12,120 bases of DNA from JAAYDS01 sp039680625 (GTDB lineage Bacteria; Chloroflexota; Anaerolineae; UBA1429). Position numbers and translations under genes: made by a program. The stretch is from NCBI GenBank assembly GCA_039680625.1, contig JBDKSN010000061.1:1-12120 (forward strand). Reading direction: 5' to 3'. The notes under the pieces were generated by a model. That model made no database searches and was not told the DNA's origin. It saw only the letters and a program-made list of their open reading frames with translations. The first letter of the stretch is position 1. Each line of letters opens with the position of its first letter. Of the stretch, positions 6,590 through 12,120 are shown one piece after another.

Positions 6590-7011
6590 CTGGGGGGGAT
6601 TCCCCATGTCAGCGGTGCCCTGGATGTTTGCTCGCGGTGAGAGGGTGGTTAGGCCACTCAGCTATGCTGCGCTTACGCGGCGTGCTTCATGGCGAGGGGT
6701 GCTGCTGACCAACAGGTTGCTGTGGTACAGACAGGGCGGATGGCGCACTGGCAGACGCCAGCCCAGCCGTTCCGCTGTTGTCGGTGGCCCTCCGCCGGTG
6801 CGGCTCTACCCGAGTCGACCGGTCGGGCTGGGCTTACGAATGGGGAGCAGGTCCCAAGGTGGGTGTCTGGGCGGCGCGCATGCCCCCGCACTGCCAGGCC
6901 CACCGTGGGCGATGTAAGCCGTAAGGAGGAGGTGCATCCCGGGACGTAGCTGGCGTGGGGCAGGCGGTGCACAGGTTCGTGAGAGTCGGTTGGATAAGGA
7001 AAGGAAATTCC
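6590..7011 (+). other. Inverted-repeat-rich leader upstream of the flp pilin gene
   Basis: About 420 bases without a convincing gene. There are many nested inverted repeats: CTGGC 6748-6752 / GCCAG 6757-6761; AGCCCAGCC 6760-6768 / GGCTGGGCT 6826-6834, enclosing CGGTGG 6782-6787 / CCGCCG 6792-6797; and GGCTTAC 6831-6837 / GTAAGCC 6914-6920. The last encloses a small hairpin (GGGA 6843-6846 / TCCC 6852-6855) and a long bulged one (GGTGGG 6858-6863, CTGG 6867-6870, GCGG 6871-6874 pairing with CCGC 6886-6889, CCAG 6894-6897, CCCACC 6899-6904). It is probably a structured 5' untranslated region or ncRNA. I recognise no named RNA family and no clear promoter. Confidence 0.45.
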
Positions 7012-7215
7012 ATGTTGACGAAGTGGTATCTGTATGTGAAGAACTGGATCGATGAGCAAGAGGGCCAGGACCTGATCGAGTACGCCCTGATCATCGTGTT
7101 GCTGGTCGTGGTGGCCGTGGTTGGCCTGAACGCGCTGGGCGTTGAGGTTAGTGGCATTTGGACCAAGATCAAGGATTGGTTGGACGGCACTGTACCAGCA
7201 GCACCCGCTGCATGA
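7012..7215 (+). CDS. flp: Flp-type pilin (Flp/Fap family, type IVc prepilin)
   Basis: Major structural subunit of the tad pilus, 67 residues as a precursor. The charged leader of 18 residues ends in EG, followed by QDLIEYALII. This matches the Flp processing site: cleavage after Gly18, with Glu at +5 and Tyr at +6 of the mature chain. A hydrophobic helix (about residues 25-44) then forms the filament core. The mature pilin would be about 49 residues, normal for Flp. The ATG at 7012 follows a Shine-Dalgarno AAAGGA (7000-7005) with six bases of spacing. A GTG 19 codons upstream is open but lacks a suitable ribosome site and would give a leader unlike the family. It heads the tad locus behind a structured leader, and a strong hairpin at 7437-7464 separates it from tadE, fitting high pilin expression relative to the machinery. 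Confidence 0.93.
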   Translation: MLTKWYLYVKNWIDEQEGQDLIEYALIIVLLVVVAVVGLNALGVEVSGIWTKIKDWLDGTVPAAPAA

Positions 7216-7502
7216 TTCGTCCCGTTCAAGTGCCGCTGACTGGGCTAGCCTCATCGTGGGCAAGGCAGACCGATGACCGCCCCAACGGGCCGCCGGTCGC
7301 CAATACCCGGCATGGCGTCGTCGATCGCCCGCGTAGCGCAGCTTCTTGCACTGCGCGACGCGGGCAGGGTTGCCTGGTCAGTGAGCAGGCTCGAGACCAT
7401 GCGCCGTCTGACGGGCGACGCGATGGGTATGGAGAGGAGATGGCCGCTCGCGGGCGGCCATCTCACGGGTGACTGATTGGTGCGCCGCAAGGGGGTGAGG
7501 CA
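7216..7502 (+). other. Structured intergenic region between flp and tadE
   Basis: 287 bases with no credible gene. A long hairpin is formed by GCCCGCG (7327-7333) and GCGCAG (7336-7341) pairing with CTGCGC (7351-7356) and CGCGGGC (7359-7365), around a 9-base loop and a 2x2 internal loop. A second strong hairpin lies at 7437-7464. Smaller GC stems fill the rest. It probably forms the pilin 3' untranslated region and an attenuation segment. No promoter was recognised for tadE. Confidence 0.5.
7437..7464 (+). terminator. 11-bp hairpin upstream of tadE, possible attenuator
   Basis: GAGATGGCCGC (7437-7447) and GCGGCCATCTC (7454-7464) form a perfect 11-bp stem with loop TCGCGG. No T-tract follows, so it is either a pilin mRNA stabiliser or a partial stop that lowers tadE-tadC expression relative to flp. 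It ends 38 bases before the tadE start. Confidence 0.5.
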
Positions 7503-7985
7503 GTGATAGCCCGACAGAGTGCAGAGGGCAAAAGAGCGCATCGCACCGCAGGGCAAGACCTGGCAGGTCGGAACCTGGCAGGTCGGAACCTGGCAGGTCA
7601 GGATTTGGTCGAGTTTGCGCTGATCACCCCGTTGCTGCTGATCATCATCCTGGTGATCGTCGAATTCGCCCTGGTGGTGTTTCAATACAACACGGTGGCC
7701 AACGTCGCGCGGCAGGGGGCGCGCCAGGGCGTGGTGGCATTTGGCACCAACGCTCAGATCGCGGCCGCCGCCGAGGCAGGCGCCGAAGACGCTGCGGCGG
7801 CGCTTGGCCTGGCCGAAGATCGTCTGCAGGTCGATGCGACTGTGACGGGAACGGACTCGAAACGGGTCGCGGTCAAAGTCGAGTACGAGGTGCAGCTCCT
7901 GACGGCGCCGGTGATCCAGGCCCTCGGCGGGGGCAAATCCGGTTCATTCACGCTAACGGCTACTTCTTCGATGATTCACGAGTAG
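7503..7985 (+). CDS. tadE: TadE-family pseudopilin
   Basis: Minor pilin-like protein of the tad pilus, 160 residues. The N-terminal region (about 1-32) is polar and contains a five-residue tandem repeat AGQDL-AGRNL-AGRNL-AGQDL (residues 16-35). The last copy runs into VEFALITPLLLIIIL. This reproduces the prepilin-type motif G / xxxxEF (Gly32, Glu37, Phe38), and a membrane helix of about 25 residues follows (36-60). The rest is a periplasmic/extracellular domain with an Ala-rich helix and beta-type C-terminus, as in TadE/TadG-like proteins. The start is GTG at 7503, with AAGGGGG (7489-7495) as a plausible ribosome site. The unusual feature is the 15-bp DNA repeat at 7558-7602. It is probably co-transcribed with the downstream genes (15 bases to cpaB). 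Confidence 0.87.
   Translation: MIARQSAEGKRAHRTAGQDLAGRNLAGRNLAGQDLVEFALITPLLLIIILVIVEFALVVFQYNTVANVARQGARQGVVAFGTNAQIAAAAEAGAEDAAAALGLAEDRLQVDATVTGTDSKRVAVKVEYEVQLLTAPVIQALGGGKSGSFTLTATSSMIHE
7558..7602 (+). repeat. Three 15-bp tandem repeats inside tadE
   Basis: Units at 7558-7572, 7573-7587 and 7588-7602. The first two are identical (ACCTGGCAGGTCGGA) and the third differs only in its last three bases. Each unit contains the near-palindrome ACCTGGCAGGT. Being a multiple of three, the repeat encodes a five-residue protein repeat immediately before the membrane helix and could expand or contract without a frameshift. Confidence 0.9.
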
Positions 7986-8000
7986 AGGACGAGGAGGCGC

Positions 8001-8813
8001 ATGTCGCGGTTACGTGGCTTTCTCTGGCTGGTGGCGGGCCTGGTGGTGGCCCTCTTGGCGGCCGTAGTCGCCTATATGACGCTGACTCGCGCGACGCAGA
8101 CGTCGTCGGGCCAGGTCCAGGTCGAGGGCGCCTATGAGAACGTGGTCGTGATGGCCCAGCCGGTGGCGGTGCGCACCGTGTTGAGCGCCGACATGGTGAC
8201 GACGGAAAAGATGCCCGTGGCCTCGGTGCCCGAGGGCGCGATCACCGACCCAGAGCAGGCCGTGGGCAAGTTGACGCTGGCACCGCTCTATGCCGGTGAG
8301 GTCGTGCTCGAACAGCGGTTGGTCGACCCCAACATCACCACGGGCGATGGTCGGCTGGCCGTGGCCATGGCCGACGAGCAGGTGCTGATGGCCGTGCCCG
8401 CCGATGATTTGCTCAGCCAGGTCTCTGTGCTCAAGCCAGGTGACCAGGTAGACATCCTCATCTCGCTCGAAGTGCCAACGGTGGCCACCGCAGCGACCCT
8501 GGAAGCGCCTACCGGGTCCGAGACCAAATTGGTGACGTTTGAGCTGTTGCAGAATGTGACCATCGCGGCGTTACCGGGGGGGACGCTGCCCGAGGCGCAG
8601 GAGGCGACCGCAGCGCTGGTGAACCAGGCTCCGGCCAGCCCTGATGCGTTATTGGTCACGCTCGCGCCGCAAGATGCGTTGACGCTCAAGTACGCCCTCG
8701 ATGCCGGCGGCATCCGCGACATTACGCTGCGGGCGCCTGGCGCCGGCCAGAAGTGGGACGTCGAGCCCGTCGACATGGATTATGTTATCGATCGTCTCAA
8801 GATCCCGCAGTGA
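8001..8813 (+). CDS. cpaB: Flp pilus assembly protein CpaB/RcpC
   Basis: Tad pilus assembly protein, 270 residues. An N-terminal membrane helix (about 7-27) is followed by an extracytoplasmic SAF domain (about 47-109, with VVVMAQPVAVRTVLSADMV, the conserved VPEGAI-like turn and LYAGEVVLEQRLV) and then the RcpC/CpaB domain (VLKPGDQVDILISLE near 143-157). In Gram-negative tad systems RcpC/CpaB is linked to the outer-membrane secretin. No secretin is encoded here, so in this organism it may act at the cell wall or extracellular face; that is inference. The length is close to the family norm. The ATG at 8001 has AGGAGG at 7992-7997, only three bases before it, with GAGG at 7991-7994 giving a more usual spacing. 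It is 15 bases after tadE. Confidence 0.9.
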   Translation: MSRLRGFLWLVAGLVVALLAAVVAYMTLTRATQTSSGQVQVEGAYENVVVMAQPVAVRTVLSADMVTTEKMPVASVPEGAITDPEQAVGKLTLAPLYAGEVVLEQRLVDPNITTGDGRLAVAMADEQVLMAVPADDLLSQVSVLKPGDQVDILISLEVPTVATAATLEAPTGSETKLVTFELLQNVTIAALPGGTLPEAQEATAALVNQAPASPDALLVTLAPQDALTLKYALDAGGIRDITLRAPGAGQKWDVEPVDMDYVIDRLKIPQ

Positions 8814-8855
8814 AGCCAGTTCAACCTGCTTCGCTGACGTCATAGGAGGTGGCCT

Positions 8856-10067
8856 GTGCCGCCACAAGACTCGGAAGTGCGGCTGCTTCTGGTCAGTACA
8901 GGCTCCGATGCCCTGGGTGAGCTCGATGATGCCTTGGAGGGGTGGGGGCCAGGGCACCGAAGTTTTTGGGTGTCGCAAGCGGAGCTTGCGGCGTCGCGCG
9001 CGCTGGGGTTGTCGCCTCAGATCATCTTGGTCGATGACAACGTAGCGGCGAGTCCCGAGCGGTATATTCGCCAGCTTGTCGAGTGTTGCCCCATGGCGCG
9101 TGTCGTCGCGCTCGTCGAACCGGGGAATCTCGACATGATCAACCGCGCGGTATTGGCCGGGGCACGGGCCGTGTTGCCCAAACCGCTAGAGCCACGGACG
9201 CTGCGGCAGACCCTAGACCAGCTCCTGAGCCAAGCCGCCGCCACGCCAGTAGCCGAGACAGCGAACCTGGGCAAGGTCGTGGCCTTTGTAGGGCCGCGGG
9301 GCGGAGTGGGGCGCACGAGTGTGGCCTGCAATGCGGCCGTGGGGCTTGCCGACCTGACCGAAGGAGTGGTGATCGTCGATGCCGATTTCTATGCCCCGGC
9401 AGTGGACGTGATGCTGAATGTGCCCGCGCGTCGGACCATCGCCGAGGTGTTCGAGCGCCAAGGGCTGATCGATGCCGATTATATCGATGGCATCCTTCAA
9501 AGGCACGCCTCGGGAGCCTATGTGCTTGCCGCAGAGCCGATGGACCAGATGGAGATTCGGCCATCGATGGTGGCCATCGAGCGACTGCTCGTGGTGTTGC
9601 GGGAGATGTTTCCCTGGACGCTCGTCGACCTCGGCAACCCGCTGGACGATGTGGCGATGAGTGTGATCGATGCTGCCGATGTGGTCATCCTGGTCCTGCC
9701 GCCTGAGATGGCCGCCATGCGCGCTGCCCGTAGCGTCATCGAGCGGTTGCAGCGTGAGGGCTATGATCCTGAGCGGCTTTGGATCGTGCTCAACCGAGCG
9801 ACGGCGCCGCAGGGCGTGCCGCAGAGCGAGATCGAACGGCGGCTAGGCCCGGTGCGCCATCGCCTTCCGGACGATCCGCCCATAGCGTTGGCCAGCATCA
9901 ACCAGGGGGTGCCCGTGGCCATGCGATACCCGCGCAGCGCTCTCGGACGGGCCTATCTCGGGTTGAGCCGCAAGCTCGTGGATGAATTGGCCGTGAAAGC
10001 CGAGGTAGCTCCCGAGCTTGTCGATGAAGCGGCGTCGACGCGGCGTGGAGGCAGACGAAAGCAGTGA
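8856..10067 (+). CDS. cpaE: CpaE/TadZ-like pilus localisation ATPase with receiver-like domain
   Basis: Cytoplasmic MinD/ParA-class protein that in tad systems marks or positions the assembly site. The 403 residues comprise an N-terminal atypical response-regulator-like domain (about 8-125: QIILVDD with Asp60/61 and a C-terminal LPKPLEP containing Lys109, but no acidic pair after the first strand) and a MinD-like domain (about 138-375). The deviant Walker A region reads GPRGGVGRTS (146-155), so both signature lysines of KGGVGKT are Arg; the codons are cgg and cgc. The following IVDADF (Asp175, Asp177) is kept. Loss of the P-loop Lys suggests weak or no ATP hydrolysis, as proposed for some TadZ proteins. 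Start is GTG at 8856 with AGGAGG (8844-8849) six bases before. The motor ATPase gene usually found next is missing. C-terminus is Arg/Lys-rich. Confidence 0.88.
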   Translation: MPPQDSEVRLLLVSTGSDALGELDDALEGWGPGHRSFWVSQAELAASRALGLSPQIILVDDNVAASPERYIRQLVECCPMARVVALVEPGNLDMINRAVLAGARAVLPKPLEPRTLRQTLDQLLSQAAATPVAETANLGKVVAFVGPRGGVGRTSVACNAAVGLADLTEGVVIVDADFYAPAVDVMLNVPARRTIAEVFERQGLIDADYIDGILQRHASGAYVLAAEPMDQMEIRPSMVAIERLLVVLREMFPWTLVDLGNPLDDVAMSVIDAADVVILVLPPEMAAMRAARSVIERLQREGYDPERLWIVLNRATAPQGVPQSEIERRLGPVRHRLPDDPPIALASINQGVPVAMRYPRSALGRAYLGLSRKLVDELAVKAEVAPELVDEAASTRRGGRRKQ

Positions 10068-10098
10068 GCTGCGCCCGCGATTGGGGAGGTGAGCGCTA

Positions 10099-11049
10099 GT
10101 GGAGACAGCAGCTTCATTGGGCCGAGGGCCGATGGTCTTTGCGATGATGATCGCCTTGTTGACGATCTTGATCTTTGTGTGGGTGTGGCGTACCTCTGAA
10201 ACGCGCGATCCGGTCGAGGCTCGCCTAAAGCAACTCGGCCTCGACGCCGAGATGGCACGCGCCGAGCGGCAACGGCGTCGCTTGGCTGTCAAAGCAAGCC
10301 GTCTGCAGGCGGCGCCGAGCCTGGCGCTCAGATTGGCACGCGCGGACCTGCCCGTCACCGCCAGCGAATATGTCCTGATCACGCTGGCACTAATGGTGGT
10401 CGGCCTGCTGATCGGGGCTTTGACCCGTGGCCTAGTCGTCGGCTTGCTGGTGGCGGTCGTAGTGGGCGTCTTGTCGCGCTCGTACCTCTCGATGCGCGCG
10501 AGAAAACGGGCCCGCGCCATCAATGATCAACTGCCCGATGTGCTCACCTTACTGGTGAGCGGCTTGCGCGCGGGGCAAGGGGTGAACCAGGCGCTGCGCC
10601 TCGTCGTCGAGCAGATGCCCGAGCCGATCTCGAAAGAGTTTGCACGTGTGGTCACGGCGGTCGAGCTGGGCCAGCGCATGTCCGAAGCGCTCGAGGACAT
10701 GGTGACGCGCGTCGGTTCCGACGACTTGGCGATGATGGTGACGGCAATCAACATCCAGCGTGAGACTGGCGGCAACCTCGCCGAGACGCTGGAAGTCATC
10801 GCCGACACCATTCGTGACCGCATCCGCCTGCAGGGCGAGATCCGCACGCTCACGTCTCAACAGCGCTTGTCGGGTAACATCCTCGCCGTGCTGCCGTTGG
10901 GCCTGGCTGCGGTCGTCTACCTGCTCGATCCGACCTTTTACGAGCCTTTCTTTGAGCCCGGGCCCTTTCGTCTATTGCCGATCATCGCCCTGGCCATGCA
11001 GGGCGTGGGCTACTATCTGATTCAGCGCATCGTGTCGATCGACATCTAG
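10099..11049 (+). CDS. tadB: Tad pilus platform protein TadB (type II secretion F domain)
   Basis: Polytopic inner-membrane platform protein of the tad pilus machine, 316 residues, normal for TadB. It has an N-terminal helix (about 11-30), a basic cytoplasmic segment, a helical pair (about 92-128), the T2SF domain (about 145-255; QLPDVLTLLVSGLRAGQGVNQAL and later NIQRETGGNLAETLE, a signature of the fold) and two C-terminal helices (about 258-277 and 290-310). In the family, TadB and TadC together couple the cytoplasmic ATPase to pilin polymerisation. Start is GTG at 10099 with GGGGAGGT (10083-10090) eight bases before. It sits 31 bases after cpaE and 14 bases before tadC, so co-transcription is likely. 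No tadA/cpaF intervenes. Confidence 0.93.
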   Translation: METAASLGRGPMVFAMMIALLTILIFVWVWRTSETRDPVEARLKQLGLDAEMARAERQRRRLAVKASRLQAAPSLALRLARADLPVTASEYVLITLALMVVGLLIGALTRGLVVGLLVAVVVGVLSRSYLSMRARKRARAINDQLPDVLTLLVSGLRAGQGVNQALRLVVEQMPEPISKEFARVVTAVELGQRMSEALEDMVTRVGSDDLAMMVTAINIQRETGGNLAETLEVIADTIRDRIRLQGEIRTLTSQQRLSGNILAVLPLGLAAVVYLLDPTFYEPFFEPGPFRLLPIIALAMQGVGYYLIQRIVSIDI

Positions 11050-11063
11050 GGGAATAGAGTGCG

Positions 11064-11999
11064 ATGAATATCGACCTCGTCTCGCTCGGGCCAGTGCTGT
11101 TCGCGGGGATGGTTGCCCTGGTCGTCTTGTTGCTGGCCATGGCCGTGCGGCCGCGCAAAAGCACCGCTCGTCAGCGGTTGGATGCCTATGCCGGCCAGCA
11201 AGCGACATCAGACCTGGACCTGCAGGGCAGCCTGGCACAGCGCACGGTAGTGCCCGGCTTTCGCAAGTTCATTCGCTGGCTGGCCAGGCGGATGCCGCGC
11301 GAGCGCGTCGAAGATGCTCGTCAGAAGCTGGTGCGGGCGGGCAATCCCTATGGCCTTAGCGCCATCGACTTTCTAGGCATCCGCATCCTCGTCGGCATCA
11401 TCCTTGGCGTGCTGGGCTTTGTCATCAGCTCAAGGGCACAGGGCCTGACCAACGGCTTGCTGATGGGCGTGGTGCTCGCAGCGCTCGGCTATTTGTTGCC
11501 GGCCATCTGGCTCGGCCGGGTCATCAAGAAGCGCCGCATCGAGATTGAACGCAAGCTGCCCGATGCGCTCGACATGCTGACCATCTCGGTCGAAGCGGGG
11601 CTGGCGTTCGAGTCGGCCATGCTGCGCGTCGCCGATCGTTGGGATAATGCGCTCACCCGCGAGCTGCGGCGGACAGTACTCGAGATGCGCGTGGGTACGC
11701 CGCGCGACGAAGCCCTGCGGCGTCTGGCCGAGCGCGCCGATGTGCCCGCGTTGCGGACCTTTGTGGCCGTGCTCATCCAGTCGGCGCAGTTGGGCGTGAG
11801 CATCGCCGACGTGCTCCATGCGCAGGCCGCCATGATGCGCCAGAAGCGTCGGCAGCAGGTCGAGCAGATGGCCCACGAGGCGTCGATCAAGATGCTGTTT
11901 CCGTTGGTGTTTCTCGTCTTTCCCGCGCTGTTCGTGTTCATCTTGGGGCCAAGCATTCCCAAGATCTTGCAGGCATTGGGCGCACCTACTGGAGGATGA
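11064..11999 (+). CDS. tadC: Tad pilus platform protein TadC (type II secretion F domain)
   Basis: Second polytopic platform protein, partner of TadB, 311 residues. It has an N-terminal helix (about 7-28), a cytoplasmic basic region with RQKLVRAGNP typical of TadC, a helix pair (about 105-122 and 130-150), the T2SF domain (about 165-275; KLPDALDMLTISVEAGLAFESAM and SAQLGVSIADVL) and a C-terminal helix (about 276-296, PLVFLVFPALFVFILGP). The architecture matches TadB but the sequences diverge, as expected for the two family members. The ATG at 11064 has only a moderate ribosome site (AGGGGA 11048-11053, ten bases away), overlapping the end of tadB, which suggests coupling. It is followed 12 bases later by a TPR-like gene. 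Confidence 0.93.
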   Translation: MNIDLVSLGPVLFAGMVALVVLLLAMAVRPRKSTARQRLDAYAGQQATSDLDLQGSLAQRTVVPGFRKFIRWLARRMPRERVEDARQKLVRAGNPYGLSAIDFLGIRILVGIILGVLGFVISSRAQGLTNGLLMGVVLAALGYLLPAIWLGRVIKKRRIEIERKLPDALDMLTISVEAGLAFESAMLRVADRWDNALTRELRRTVLEMRVGTPRDEALRRLAERADVPALRTFVAVLIQSAQLGVSIADVLHAQAAMMRQKRRQQVEQMAHEASIKMLFPLVFLVFPALFVFILGPSIPKILQALGAPTGG

Positions 12000-12011
12000 T
12001 AGGGGATACGC

Positions 12012-12120
12012 ATGGCCAAGGCTGACCGCAAGTCAACACTGCACGAAGAGGATCAAAGCCTCGAAGGGGCGCGTAGAGCCTTCCAACAGGGCCGCTGGCG
12101 TGATGCCGAGCGCATCCTCA
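12012..12120 (+). CDS. TPR-like protein in the tadD position (3' partial)
   Basis: Only the first 36 codons are inside the window. An in-frame TAG at 12000-12002 and an AGGGGA (12001-12006) five bases before the ATG support this start. After a short charged lead (MAKADRKSTLHEEDQ), the sequence LEGARRAFQQGRWRDAERIL fits the first helix-turn-helix of a tetratricopeptide repeat (small residue, bulky pattern, ...GRWxDAERIL). The gene following tadC in many tad loci is tadD, a TPR lipoprotein. Here there is no signal peptide or lipobox at the N-terminus, so this one would be cytoplasmic, at least as far as can be seen. Function is not assignable from the fragment. Confidence 0.65.
   Translation, partial: MAKADRKSTLHEEDQSLEGARRAFQQGRWRDAERIL

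Noticed and set aside
6955..7011. Extended Flp start at an upstream GTG
   Set aside because: No ribosome site at normal spacing; the ATG at 7012 has one and gives the typical short prepilin leader.
6590..7011. RNase P RNA, tmRNA, tRNA or c-di-GMP riboswitch in the structured leader
   Set aside because: None of the conserved sequence blocks of these RNAs that I know is present on the + strand; the minus strand was only partly examined. A T-loop-like GGTTCG at 6974-6979 has no matching tRNA arms.
6673..7263. Minus-strand frame of 196 codons and + strand frame 6689-6949 in the flp leader
   Set aside because: Both are compositionally biased, have no plausible ribosome site, and run through strong inverted repeats. 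The minus frame also covers the whole flp gene.
7558..7602. CRISPR-like or transposon repeat
   Set aside because: The 15-bp units are contiguous with no spacers, keep the reading frame and encode part of TadE.

Overview
The window looks like a chromosomal segment of a GC-rich Chloroflexota bacterium (Anaerolineae/Caldilineae-like). This rests on family knowledge and not on a marker gene. The clues are the sugar-ABC lipoprotein with a Tat/lipobox leader followed by a Val-Glu-Lys-rich linker, the arrangement of sugar ABC operons without an ATPase gene, and a secretin-less tad locus. All credible genes are on the + strand; the long minus-strand open frames are codon-bias shadows.

Region 1 (1-748) is the 3' end of a carbohydrate ABC operon: a MalG-type permease cut by the window edge. 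A hairpin-rich 400-base gap follows (749-1148) and contains a sigma70-like promoter at 985-1013. Region 2 (1149-5543) is a second, paralogous uptake operon: Tat-exported solute-binding lipoprotein, MalF-type permease, MalG-type permease (clearly related to the truncated one), and a metal-dependent amidohydrolase of the amidohydrolase_2 family. The genes are tightly spaced with good Shine-Dalgarno sites. A 14-bp stem-loop between binding protein and permeases could set their ratio. No ATPase is encoded, so a shared MsmX/MalK-like ATPase elsewhere is inferred. The amidohydrolase probably processes the imported compound, whose identity cannot be read from the sequence.

Region 3 (5544-6589) holds two candidate promoters, a PlsC-type lysophosphatidate acyltransferase and a good rho-independent terminator.

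Region 4 (6590-12120) is a tad (Flp/type IVc-like) pilus locus: a 420-base inverted-repeat-rich leader, the Flp pilin, a structured 287-base spacer, TadE-like pseudopilin, CpaB/RcpC, CpaE/TadZ, TadB, TadC and the first 36 codons of a TPR-like protein. Pilin and pseudopilin would be processed by a prepilin peptidase. TadB/TadC would form the inner-membrane platform, CpaE/TadZ would localise it, and CpaB would act outside the membrane. The motor ATPase TadA/CpaF, usually between CpaE and TadB, is absent, as are a prepilin peptidase and a secretin. The most notable observations are the CpaE with Arg in place of both P-loop signature lysines, the tandem-repeated pseudopilin processing motif in TadE, and the flp leader with mutually exclusive stems.
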